Part shown: piece by piece, positions 1 through 8,200 of the stretch | Numbering within the stretch: position 1 is the first letter of the stretch | Layout: every line of letters begins with the position of its first letter | Source: Chloroflexota bacterium | Lineage (GTDB): Bacteria; Chloroflexota; Anaerolineae; Aggregatilineales; Phototrophicaceae | DNA length: 64,000 nucleotides | Reading direction: 5' to 3' | Assembly: GCA_011523545.1 (NCBI GenBank) | Contig: WTGN01000092.1 | Span: 1 to 64,000 of the forward strand | The notes under the pieces: generated by a model | Database searches by the model: none | What the model was told of the DNA's origin: nothing | Seen by the model: only the letters and a program-made list of their open reading frames with translations | Made by a program: the position numbers and the translations under genes

Positions 1-49
1 TCCCTAGCTTGCTGGGGAAGGGGCCGGGGGATGGGGTAGAAAAGGCGCG

Positions 50-1027
50 ATGGCACGAACCACCAGCGGCCAGCCCCAAGAAGTTCTGCGTAATCCAGGC
101 CATTCAATGCGCACTCCTTCGCCGCGCAAATCTCTGATCTCGTATCTACAGCCCTATCTCTTGATTGCGCCGACATTGCTGCTCGTGCTGATGTTTAACG
201 TGGCGCCCGCCTTCCGCACGGTCAACGACAGCCTGTACAAACCGGCGCGCGGCCTCAACGCAGCCGGCAAGCCGCCCGAATTCGTCGGCCTGCAGAACTT
301 CCAGGACCTCTTCGACGACAGCCACTACATGGGCATGCGTTTTCTGCGCACGTTTCGCAACACCATCATCTTTGCGCTGGCGACAGTTTCCCTTGGCGTA
401 CCGCTCGGTTTGCTGCTTGCGCTGCTGCTCAATCACCAACAGCCGCTCCTTGGGCTGTGGCGCTTCGCCGTGTTTTATCCCTCGCTGCTGCCCTTGATCG
501 GGGCGGCGAGCATTTGGTCATTCATCTTCTCCGACAGCATCGGCCTGGCAAACGCGGTGCTGAAGTCCGTTGGGCACCCGGGCTTGAATTGGCTGGGCGA
601 TCGCAATTTGGTGCTGCTATCGGTGATCATCGTCAATATTTGGAAACAGGCCGGTTATTTCATGATCTTTTTTCTGGCCGGTTTGCAAAATATCTCGCGC
701 GACATCTATGAAGCCGCCTCGCTCGACGGCGCCGGCGAATTGCAGCAATTCTTCGCCATCACCTTGCCGCTTCTACGCCGGACGCTGCTTTTTGTCATTG
801 TCGTGTCCTTCATATTCGCCTTTCAAACGGTGGAACAGCTGCAGGCGCTGGGCGAAGGCGGCCCGGCGGATTCCGCCAATTTGCTGCTTTATCTCATCTT
901 CCAGAATATCTCCGAGCGAAGGAATTGGGGTTATGTCAACGCCATGACAATCGTGCTTATTGGCGTCGTCTTGACCTTTACCATTAGCAATTTTCTCTTA
1001 TTTGAACGTGACGAGAGCGACGCATGA
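50..1027 (+). CDS. Carbohydrate ABC transporter permease, MalF/UgpA type
   Basis: Membrane subunit of a sugar importer. The 325-residue protein has a basic N-terminal tail, a first membrane helix at about residues 32-55 and five further hydrophobic stretches. The EAA loop that docks the ATPase is visible near residues 220-230 (YEAASLDGAG). The next gene, a MalG-type permease, overlaps by four bases (ATGA), so the two are translated together and probably form a heterodimer. The solute-binding protein is not in the window and is probably upstream; the ATPase may be a shared one elsewhere. The substrate cannot be read from the sequence. Confidence 0.93.
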   Translation: MARTTSGQPQEVLRNPGHSMRTPSPRKSLISYLQPYLLIAPTLLLVLMFNVAPAFRTVNDSLYKPARGLNAAGKPPEFVGLQNFQDLFDDSHYMGMRFLRTFRNTIIFALATVSLGVPLGLLLALLLNHQQPLLGLWRFAVFYPSLLPLIGAASIWSFIFSDSIGLANAVLKSVGHPGLNWLGDRNLVLLSVIIVNIWKQAGYFMIFFLAGLQNISRDIYEAASLDGAGELQQFFAITLPLLRRTLLFVIVVSFIFAFQTVEQLQALGEGGPADSANLLLYLIFQNISERRNWGYVNAMTIVLIGVVLTFTISNFLLFERDESDA

Positions 1028-1854
1028 GCAGCTCGAGCGGTCTCCTCCAGCGAGCGGCGCTGGCGGCCAGGTTGGTCATCGCCACCATTTTTCTCATTCC
1101 GCTGGTCTTCACCCTGCTCGTCAGCCTGCGGCCTGAGAATGAACCGGTCACCAATGGCAACATCTTTTTCGGCAGCGAAGTGACCTTGGAGAATTACGAA
1201 CGCGCCAGCATGGTCGCGCCCTGGAGCCTGCACTATATCAACAGCATCGTGTTCGTCGGCGGGACGCTGGCCGTCCAGCTAGCCACCGTGACTTGCGCCG
1301 CCTATGCCTTCGCTCGCATGCGTTTTCGGGGCCGCAACGCCCTGCTCATGATAATACTGCTGCAGCTGATGATCCCGTCCGGCGTGCTGCTGGTGCAGAA
1401 CTTCCGCATGATCAACATTCTCGGCCTGTTCGATACGCGCCTCGCGCTCATGCTGCCTTATTGGGGCTCGGCCTTTGGCGTGCTGCTGCTGCGCCAAACC
1501 TTTCGCGAAGTGCCCATTGAGTTGGAAGAAGCGGCGCGCATCGACGGCGCCAATCTCGCCCAGGTGATTCGACACGTCTATGTCAGCAATGCGATCCCGG
1601 CTTATCTGGCCTTTGCCCTGGTCTCCGTCAGTTCTCATTGGAATGAGTTTCTCTGGCCCTTCATCATCACGCGATCGGCCGAAATCAGGCCGCTGACGGT
1701 CGGGCTGAACAAACTCATCAAGACGACCGATCAAGGCGCGTTCTACGGGCAGTTGATGGCGGGCACGCTCATCGTCATCGCGCCCCTGGTCATCTTGTTT
1801 CTCGTCTTCCAGCGTCAATTCGTGGAGAGCTTCGCCCGCAGCGGCATACGCTGA
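1024..1854 (+). CDS. Carbohydrate ABC transporter permease, MalG/UgpE type
   Basis: Partner permease to the preceding gene, 276 residues and about six membrane helices. The EAA loop is at about residues 166-176 (LEEAARIDGAN). The C terminus keeps the short FVESFARSGIR-like tail typical of the MalG side of sugar importers. The start overlaps the upstream stop by four bases, so translational coupling is likely. No ATPase follows; the next gene belongs to polysaccharide synthesis and has its own -10-like sequence, so the transporter operon probably ends here. Confidence 0.93.
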   Translation: MSSSSGLLQRAALAARLVIATIFLIPLVFTLLVSLRPENEPVTNGNIFFGSEVTLENYERASMVAPWSLHYINSIVFVGGTLAVQLATVTCAAYAFARMRFRGRNALLMIILLQLMIPSGVLLVQNFRMINILGLFDTRLALMLPYWGSAFGVLLLRQTFREVPIELEEAARIDGANLAQVIRHVYVSNAIPAYLAFALVSVSSHWNEFLWPFIITRSAEIRPLTVGLNKLIKTTDQGAFYGQLMAGTLIVIAPLVILFLVFQRQFVESFARSGIR

Positions 1855-1870
1855 TTTTGACCGCGGCGTG

Positions 1871-1876
1871 TATAAT
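1871..1876 (+). promoter_or_regulatory. Candidate -10 element before the polysaccharide genes
   Basis: A perfect TATAAT lies 48 bases before the GTG start of the nucleotide-sugar dehydrogenase. A TTGACC lies upstream, but only about 8 bases away, which is too close to act as its -35. A TG directly abuts the hexamer instead of being one base away. It is plausible as the promoter of the downstream cluster, but not proven. Confidence 0.35.
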
Positions 1877-1923
1877 GAGCGTACGATAATCATCTTGTAC
1901 GAAGCACGAGAGGCTGGACGAAC

Positions 1924-3234
1924 GTGGCCTTCAAGCATGATCTGCTGCAAAAGATCTTTGACCGAGAGGCGCGGGTCGGGGTCGTCGGCCTGGGTTACGT
2001 CGGGCTGCCGCTGGCGGTGGAATTCGCCGAGGCCGGCTTCAGCGTCACCGGCATAGACGTAGACAGGGATAAGGTTCGGCAGCTTAATCAGGGCCGCAGC
2101 TATATCGACGATGTGCCCAGCGAGCGGGTTCAACATTGGGTCTCTCAGGGCAGGTTCTTTGCCAGCGCAAGTTATGATGACCTGCGGGCCGTCGATGCCA
2201 TCAGCATCTGCGTACCGACTCCCTTGCGAAAAACGCGCGATCCGGACATGTCCTACATCATTGACGCCGCTCGCTCAATCGCCGAGATTCGGCGCGAGGG
2301 CATGCTGATCGTCCTGGAAAGCACGACCTACCCGGGCACAACTGAGGAGATTGTTGTTCCCGAGATTGTCGACGGCGCTTTCACAGTTGGCGAAGATTTC
2401 TTCGTCGCCTACTCGCCCGAGCGCATCGACCCCGGCAATGCTGAGTACACCGTGCGCAACACGCCCAAGGTGGTCGGCGGCATCACGGCGAATTGCGCCG
2501 AAATCGCGACGGCCCTGTATGAATCGGCAGTCGACCAGATCATCTCGGTCTCGTCGCCGACGGCGGCGGAAATGGTCAAATTGCTGGAGAATACCTTTCG
2601 CGCGGTCAACATCGGGCTGGTCAACGAGATGGCGCTGATCTGCGATAAGCTCGATATTGATGTCTGGGAGGTGATTCAAGCGGCCGCCAGCAAGCCATTC
2701 GGCTACATGCCCTTCTACCCTGGCCCCGGCCTTGGCGGCCATTGCATACCGGTCGACCCGCATTATCTGAGCTGGAAACTGAAGACGCTCAATTACAAAG
2801 CCCGCTTCATCGAATTGGCCAGCGAGATCAATACCTCAATGCCCTATTATGTGATCGACAAGATCACCGAGGCGCTGAACAATCATGAACGGGCGGTGCG
2901 CGGTTCGCGGATATTGATCCTGGGCGCCGCCTACAAAGCGAATGTCGACGACGTGCGCGAGAGCCCGGCGCTGGATATCATCAGCCTGCTCCGTCAGCGC
3001 GGGGCCGAAGTCGCCTATTGTGACCCGCACGTGCCCCAGATTCAACTGGAGAGCGAACTGCGCTTGCAATCAAAATGCTATAGCGCGCAGTTGCTGCGCG
3101 ACGCCCATTGCGTCGTGGTCGTCACCGATCATGCCGCCTTCGACTGGGAAGAGATTGCGCGGAATAGCCGAGTCCTTGTTGATACCCGCCATGTTTACAG
3201 CGACCGCCGCGACGGGCAAATCATCAGCTTGTGA
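1924..3234 (+). CDS. UDP-sugar 6-dehydrogenase (UDP-GlcNAc/ManNAc dehydrogenase, WbpA-like)
   Basis: Oxidises a UDP-hexose(amine) at C6 to the uronic acid in two NAD-dependent steps, supplying acidic sugars for capsule or exopolysaccharide. The 436-residue protein begins with GTG. It has a Rossmann motif GLGYVGLPL at residues 22-30, the central helix domain, and the catalytic cysteine C274 in GLGGHCIPVDP, followed by a C-terminal Rossmann domain with the conserved YKANVDDVRESPA stretch. The PTPL segment and overall length fit the WbpA/WecC branch better than simple UDP-glucose dehydrogenases, but the exact substrate is uncertain. Glycosyltransferases follow on the same strand. Confidence 0.92.
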   Translation: MAFKHDLLQKIFDREARVGVVGLGYVGLPLAVEFAEAGFSVTGIDVDRDKVRQLNQGRSYIDDVPSERVQHWVSQGRFFASASYDDLRAVDAISICVPTPLRKTRDPDMSYIIDAARSIAEIRREGMLIVLESTTYPGTTEEIVVPEIVDGAFTVGEDFFVAYSPERIDPGNAEYTVRNTPKVVGGITANCAEIATALYESAVDQIISVSSPTAAEMVKLLENTFRAVNIGLVNEMALICDKLDIDVWEVIQAAASKPFGYMPFYPGPGLGGHCIPVDPHYLSWKLKTLNYKARFIELASEINTSMPYYVIDKITEALNNHERAVRGSRILILGAAYKANVDDVRESPALDIISLLRQRGAEVAYCDPHVPQIQLESELRLQSKCYSAQLLRDAHCVVVVTDHAAFDWEEIARNSRVLVDTRHVYSDRRDGQIISL

Positions 3235-3285
3235 CGAGGGGCGCATGTATAGCGATGCCGTTGTCAGGCGAGAGCAAGCCCTGTC

Positions 3286-4407
3286 ATGCCGGGCGCCATA
3301 GCCATTGACGCCAGCCGCAGCACCAAAGCGCGGCCAACGGGCACCGAGCACTATGCCCTTCGTCTAATCCAGTCGCTCATTAAAGCGAATGACGCGCGCC
3401 GCCAGCCTTTTCGTCTCGCGCTGTATTTCCGCGACGAGCCGCCGGCGGATCTCTTCGAACGGTCGCGGCATGTGAACATGTTTGTCTTGAAATCGCCCAG
3501 GCTGTGGACACATCTGCGCTGGGCGGCGGCTCTATGGAAAACCAGGCCCGCGCTAAGTTTTGTGCCGGCGCATAGCTTGCCTTTTTTCTTTCCCGGCAAG
3601 GCAGTCGTGACTGTTCATGACCTGGGATACAAACACTTCCCCGCCGCCCATCCCCTTCTTCAGCGTCTCTATCTGGACATCACGACGCGTTACAGCCAGG
3701 CCCGGGCCGCGCTGGTCTTGGCGGACAGCCGGGCGACCGCCGCTGACCTGGGCCATTACTACAGTACGCCGGCCGGCAAGATTCGCACCGTCTATCCGGG
3801 TGTTGACGCGCTTGATGCAACGTCCGCGGCCGCGGCCATCGATTCCGTGCGCGCCAAATATGGCCTGCCGCAGCGATATTTTCTCTTCATCGGCACGCTG
3901 CAGCCGCGCAAGAATATCAAGCGGTTGATTCAGGCATTCCGCCGCTGGCGGGAAGACCATGACGGCGCGCTGGTCCTGGCGGGCGCCAAAGGCTGGCTGT
4001 TCGATGAAGCCTGGCTTGAAGGCGCGGACAATGTCCACGTCACAGGCTACATTGACGAGGCCGATAAGGGCGGTTTGCTCGCCGGGGCGATGGCGCTGGT
4101 GTTCCCCAGCCTGCACGAAGGCTTCGGCTTCCCCGTCATTGAGGCGATGCATTGCGGCTGCCCGGTGATCGCCAGCAAGAGCTCCAGCTTGCGCGAACTG
4201 GTCGCTGACGCCGGCCTGCTGGTCGACCCCCTGGATATCGCGGACATCGCGGCGGCGATGGGGCGTTGCAGCGATGACGGGGGCCTGCGCGCTGACTTGA
4301 TCGCACGGGGCTTCAAGCGCGCCGGGCGCTTCAGTTGGAGCGCGGCTGCCGCGGAAGTGCTGGCGGCTTTCGACGAGGCAATCATAGGCGCGAACAGCAG
4401 CCGCTAG
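3286..4407 (+). CDS. Family 4 glycosyltransferase
   Basis: A 373-residue GT-B fold transferase that moves an activated sugar, most often from a nucleotide donor, onto a growing surface glycan. The N-terminal half carries TVHDLGYKHFP. The C-terminal half has the linker FIGTLQPRKNIKRLIQAF and the donor-binding E-x7-E motif at E278 and E286 (HEGFGFPVIEAM). This pattern is typical of mannosyl- and rhamnosyltransferases of the RfaB/WbaZ type. It lies 51 bases after the UDP-sugar dehydrogenase and 41 bases before the next transferase, consistent with one polysaccharide operon. Acceptor and donor are not known. Confidence 0.9.
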   Translation: MPGAIAIDASRSTKARPTGTEHYALRLIQSLIKANDARRQPFRLALYFRDEPPADLFERSRHVNMFVLKSPRLWTHLRWAAALWKTRPALSFVPAHSLPFFFPGKAVVTVHDLGYKHFPAAHPLLQRLYLDITTRYSQARAALVLADSRATAADLGHYYSTPAGKIRTVYPGVDALDATSAAAAIDSVRAKYGLPQRYFLFIGTLQPRKNIKRLIQAFRRWREDHDGALVLAGAKGWLFDEAWLEGADNVHVTGYIDEADKGGLLAGAMALVFPSLHEGFGFPVIEAMHCGCPVIASKSSSLRELVADAGLLVDPLDIADIAAAMGRCSDDGGLRADLIARGFKRAGRFSWSAAAAEVLAAFDEAIIGANSSR

Positions 4408-4448
4408 GCAATCTGATAAAATGAGTGCTGCCAATCGAAACGAATCTT

Positions 4449-6308
4449 ATGGCGAGCGAGCGCATACTACTGGTGCAATTGGCGGATATCGGCGATCTGG
4501 TGTTGACGACGCCGGCGATGGCCGCTCTGCGTGAAGCGCGCCCGCAAGCGCAGATTGACCTCCTCGCCTCCGAGCAGGCCCTGCCCCTCGTGCCCGCAGG
4601 CATGACCAACAGGCAGATTCCCTTCCGACGATCGGGGCGCAGCGCCAGCCGCGAATTCATGCAGCCGGCCAACCTGCGAATGCTCGCGAGTCTGGCGACG
4701 TCGGCTTATGACACGATCGTTTTCTTCCATCATTTCACGCTGCGAACGGGCGTCTTCAAGTTTTGGCTGCTGGCGAAAGCGAGCGGCGCCCGGCGGATCA
4801 TCGGCTTGAAGAATCACAACATCGGCTTCCTCACCGACTCCATCGACGACAAGGGCTTCGGCGCTTTGCACCAGGCGCAATACTGGCTGAATCTGGTCGC
4901 GCTGCTGGGCGCGGACAGCAAGGCCCGTCCGGCGCAAGTCCGGCGCGAGCCCTACCCAGAAAGCGCGCTTGCCGCATCCAACGAGCCGACGATCGTCGTC
5001 CATGCGGGCAGCGGCGGTTACAGCCGAGCGCGGCGCTGGCCAGTTGAGCGTTTCGCAGCGGTCGCCATTGGCTTGCGCGATCAATACGACGCCGAAATCG
5101 TCTTGGTCGGGGGCGACGCCGATGACGGCCATCAGCTGGAAGCGCTGCTGCACCCGAGGCCGATTAATCTGGTGGGCAAGACCAGCCTGCCGCAACTGGC
5201 CGATGTCATCGCGCGCGCGGAGCTCTTCATCGGCGCGGACAGCGGTGTGATGCACATCGCCGCGGCCACGGGAACCCCGGTACTCAGCATTTTCGGGCCG
5301 AGCAATCCGGCCGCCTGGCGCCCCTGGGCAATCGGAAGCCGCGCCACAGTGCTGAGCAGCGGCGTCGAATGCAGCCCATGCAGCTATGTCGGGCACAGGA
5401 TTGGCGCCCGCGACGGCTGCCCGGCGCGCAGCTGCATGAAGCTGGTCAGCCCAGGCCGAGCGCTTGAAGCCTGCGCCCGTCTGCTGGACCCGGGGCGTTC
5501 ACCAGAGACAGCAGCGCCATCTGCCTCGTCCGCGCCAGTGAGGATCGGGGGGGAGAGCCGCTTGACGATACTCGGCGTCCCGGTCGATGCCATCACCTAC
5601 AAGGGCTGGATGAGTCAAATCGGCGTGTGGATCACGGTGGGCGCGGGCGCGCAGCATGTTTGTACCGTGAATCCGGAGTTCATCATGATCGCGCAGAGCG
5701 ATCCCATTTTCTTCAACATTCTGAATCGGGCCACCATCTGTGTGCCCGATGGCGTTGGCTTGCTCTGGGCCAGCCGATACCTTGGCGCGCCAATCCGGGA
5801 GCGCGTTACTGGCTCCGATGGCGTGCCAATGATCGCGCAGTATGCGGCGGAGGCGGGCTGGCGGATTTACTTTCTCGGCGCGGCCGAGGGCATCGCCGAG
5901 CGGGCCGCGGAGGCATTGCGAGAAAAACATCCTCGATTGATCGTCGCCGGCGTCTACGGTGGCAGCCCGGCCGCGGACGAAGAAGATGAAATCGTCGCCA
6001 AGGTGAATGCAAGCGGCGCCGACATCCTGCTGGTGGCTTATGGCGCGCCGAAGCAGGACAAGTGGATTGCGCGCAACTTGCCGCGGCTGGAGGTGGCGAT
6101 GGCGATGGGCGTCGGCGGCTCGTTTGATTTCATCGCCGGCGTCGTGCCGCGCGCGCCGCGCTGGATGCGGGATCGTGGCTTGGAGTGGCTTTACCGGCTC
6201 GCCCGTCAGCCCTGGCGCTTTCGCCGGATGCTGCGGTTGCCGCGCTTCGTCTTCGCCGTATGGCGCCAGCGCAAGCCCGACCAAACGCAGGCGAAACAGA
6301 CTGTCTGA
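4449..6308 (+). CDS. Fusion glycosyltransferase: GT9 (heptosyltransferase-like) plus GT26 (WecG/TagA-like)
   Basis: Two transferases in one chain of 619 residues. Residues 1 to about 345 are GT9, the ADP-heptose:LPS transferase family: RILLVQLADIGDLVLTTPA at the start, then VVHAGSGG, LVGKTSLPQL and FIGADSGVMHIAAA. A Pro/Ala/Ser-rich linker of about 25 residues leads to a GT26 domain, the N-acetylmannosaminyltransferase family, with TVNPEFIM, PDGVGLLWASRY and YGAPKQDKWIARN. I chose the ATG at 4449 because the conserved fold starts there; an in-frame GTG at 4425 would add eight residues. It sits between a GT4 gene and an RfaE1-like kinase, so a joint role in an exported glycan is likely. Which sugars are added is unknown. 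Confidence 0.88.
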   Translation: MASERILLVQLADIGDLVLTTPAMAALREARPQAQIDLLASEQALPLVPAGMTNRQIPFRRSGRSASREFMQPANLRMLASLATSAYDTIVFFHHFTLRTGVFKFWLLAKASGARRIIGLKNHNIGFLTDSIDDKGFGALHQAQYWLNLVALLGADSKARPAQVRREPYPESALAASNEPTIVVHAGSGGYSRARRWPVERFAAVAIGLRDQYDAEIVLVGGDADDGHQLEALLHPRPINLVGKTSLPQLADVIARAELFIGADSGVMHIAAATGTPVLSIFGPSNPAAWRPWAIGSRATVLSSGVECSPCSYVGHRIGARDGCPARSCMKLVSPGRALEACARLLDPGRSPETAAPSASSAPVRIGGESRLTILGVPVDAITYKGWMSQIGVWITVGAGAQHVCTVNPEFIMIAQSDPIFFNILNRATICVPDGVGLLWASRYLGAPIRERVTGSDGVPMIAQYAAEAGWRIYFLGAAEGIAERAAEALREKHPRLIVAGVYGGSPAADEEDEIVAKVNASGADILLVAYGAPKQDKWIARNLPRLEVAMAMGVGGSFDFIAGVVPRAPRWMRDRGLEWLYRLARQPWRFRRMLRLPRFVFAVWRQRKPDQTQAKQTV

Positions 6309-6368
6309 TGCTAGGCTGGTTTAAGGTAAACTCACGCTCGGCCATCGGCAATGGAATGAACACTAGGC

Positions 6369-7364
6369 ATGTCTGAGTCACTCAAATCCCTGGTACCGCG
6401 CCTGGCAAACCGAACCATCATGGTGGTCGGCGATGTGATATTGGACGAATACGTCACCGGGCGCGTCATGCGCATGAGCCGCGAAGCGCCCATCCCCGTG
6501 CTTGAGCTGGAGTCGAAGCGCTATGTCGCCGGGGGCGCGGCCAATCCCTCCGCCAATATCGTCTCATTGGGTAGCCGCGCGCTTCAACTCGGGGTGGTTG
6601 GCGAGGACGCGGCTGGCGAGCGGCTCAAGCAGATCCTGGCCGACCAGGGCATTCAGGCCGGCGGTATCATCAGCCGCGCCGACCGGCCGACGACGGTCAA
6701 GACGCGCATCCTGGCGCAGATGGGTTTGCGCTTCCCGCAGCAGGTGACGCGCATCGACTCATTGACCCGCCGCCCGATCGACCGCGAAACAGAATCACTC
6801 ATCATCGAGTTCGCGGGGAGCAAGCTGGACGGCGCCGATGCGGTTCTGCTATCGCATTATCACGGCGGTTTGCTCACGCCCGCCCTCGTAGAAAGAATGC
6901 GCGATCTCTGCGCCGCTTATAGCGTGCTGCTGGCCGCCGATGCGCAAGGCAGCTTTGAGACTTTCAGCCGGCTTGATGTCATCAAATGCAACGCCGACGA
7001 CGCTCGGCGCTATCTCAATCGCGGGCTCGCTTCCGATGAGGATTTCAGTGAGGCGGCGCTGCAGTTGCATGATGCCTTGGGCATCCGGCAGGCGACGATC
7101 ATCACGCGCGGCAGCGACGGGGCGACGCTAGCGGCGAACGGTCGCGCAGTGCATTGCCCGGCGCCGCAAGTCAGCGATGTCTTTGATACAGTAGGCGCGG
7201 GCGATACCGCGATCGCCACCCTCGCACTGGCCTTGGCCGCGGGCGCGGACCCCGAAGATGCCGTCATGCTCGCGAATCACGCCAGCGGCATCGTCGTGCG
7301 TTATTTCGGCAATCACAGTCCCACGCCGGCGGAGCTGATCGGCAGCATAGATGGCGAGCTATGA
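6369..7364 (+). CDS. rfaE1: PfkB-family sugar kinase, RfaE1/HldE domain I type
   Basis: A 331-residue ribokinase-fold kinase close to the heptose 7-phosphate kinase half of HldE. Visible family features are VVGDVILDEYVTGRVMRMSREAPIPV near the N terminus, the GGAAN segment that contacts the sugar, and the catalytic DTVGAGDT near the C terminus. The nucleotidylyltransferase half found in E. coli HldE is absent. In the pathway it would make a bis-phosphorylated heptose for ADP- or GDP-heptose. The neighbouring GT9 domain fits heptose use, but the true substrate could be another sugar phosphate. Its stop overlaps the convergent VOC gene by six bases. Confidence 0.85.
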   Translation: MSESLKSLVPRLANRTIMVVGDVILDEYVTGRVMRMSREAPIPVLELESKRYVAGGAANPSANIVSLGSRALQLGVVGEDAAGERLKQILADQGIQAGGIISRADRPTTVKTRILAQMGLRFPQQVTRIDSLTRRPIDRETESLIIEFAGSKLDGADAVLLSHYHGGLLTPALVERMRDLCAAYSVLLAADAQGSFETFSRLDVIKCNADDARRYLNRGLASDEDFSEAALQLHDALGIRQATIITRGSDGATLAANGRAVHCPAPQVSDVFDTVGAGDTAIATLALALAAGADPEDAVMLANHASGIVVRYFGNHSPTPAELIGSIDGEL

Positions 7365-7718
7365 GAGGATCTCAACGAATTCGATGGTGTTGCCGTCGGG
7401 GTCAGCCAGGGACGCGACTTTCGCCCCTTTGTATTCTTCAATTGGATTGATCTCGCAGCCGTGATTGGCCAAGCCTTTCTTCATCACCGCCTCGATATCA
7501 TCCACTTGAAAGCGGAATTGCTGGCGATTTTGTTCCGCGATGACGCCGGCGATTGTGTTGGGGCAGAAGGTCAATTTCATGCCACAGAGGGCGCCGGCAT
7601 AAAATTGCGCGTCCCCGATATGCACCGTTGCTTTCAACCCGGCGTCGAAGACGGCGTTATAGAATCGCAACATTTCCACCATGTTGACCACCGCCACCGT
7701 CAGCCCAACTATCTGCAT
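7359..7718 (-). CDS. VOC (glyoxalase/bleomycin-resistance fold) protein
   Basis: A 119-residue protein with two paired beta-alpha-beta-beta-beta modules. It starts VGLTVAVVNMVEMLRFYNAVF and ends ASLADPDGNTIEFVEIL, the usual closing strand with a metal-ligand glutamate. VOC proteins bind a divalent metal and act as lyases, isomerases, dioxygenases or drug-binding proteins, so a reaction cannot be assigned from the sequence. It is divergent from the alkyltransferase-like gene, 67 bases away, and convergent with the sugar kinase with no room for a terminator. Confidence 0.85.
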   Translation of the reverse strand: MQIVGLTVAVVNMVEMLRFYNAVFDAGLKATVHIGDAQFYAGALCGMKLTFCPNTIAGVIAEQNRQQFRFQVDDIEAVMKKGLANHGCEINPIEEYKGAKVASLADPDGNTIEFVEILS

Positions 7719-7785
7719 AATCGATCTCCCAAAAACCTAAGCTCGGCCGCAGACCATGACTGATGACGGCTTGTCAGGAGGTTTC

Positions 7786-8196
7786 ATGTTCAATCCGCCC
7801 AATCCTAAATCGTTCTTCCAACTGGTCTGGGATATCGTGGGGGAAATTCCGGCGGGCTGCGTCAGCTCTTACGGTCAAATCGCCTCGATGATCCCGCCCG
7901 ACGAGGGCATGGCGCCTACCCGCATGCGACATCTGGCGCCACGTTGGGTGGGCACGGCAATGCGGAAGACGCCGCGCGGGCTGTCCATCCCCTGGCACCG
8001 GGTGATCAACAGTCAAGGCTCGATCAGTTTTCCCAAAGGCAGCCCGCAGGCCGATGAACAGAGACAGCGCCTGGAAATGGAAGGCGTCCGCTTTGACGCG
8101 CGCGGCAAAGTCGATTTCGCCCTTGTCGCCTGGCAGGGACCCGACGAGGCCTTCTTGCAGCGCAAGCGTCTCCTGCCGCCGCGCCCGCTCAAGTGA
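7786..8196 (+). CDS. Alkyltransferase-like protein (ATL, MGMT family without the active cysteine)
   Basis: A 136-residue protein with the DNA-binding domain of O6-alkylguanine-DNA alkyltransferases. The acceptor cysteine of the usual PCHRV motif is replaced by tryptophan, W70, in PWHRVI. This is the hallmark of ATL proteins, which bind O6-alkylguanine and flag it for nucleotide excision repair without removing the alkyl group. The start at 7786 follows a perfect AGGAGG; an in-frame ATG at 7756 lacks such a site. The mfd gene in the same window belongs to the same excision repair system, though it is not nearby. Confidence 0.9.
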   Translation: MFNPPNPKSFFQLVWDIVGEIPAGCVSSYGQIASMIPPDEGMAPTRMRHLAPRWVGTAMRKTPRGLSIPWHRVINSQGSISFPKGSPQADEQRQRLEMEGVRFDARGKVDFALVAWQGPDEAFLQRKRLLPPRPLK

Positions 8197-8200
8197 GGGG

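Noticed and set aside
1857..1876. TTGACC plus TATAAT as a full promoter
   Set aside because: The hexamers are only about 8 bases apart, far from the 16-18 needed; kept only as a possible -10.
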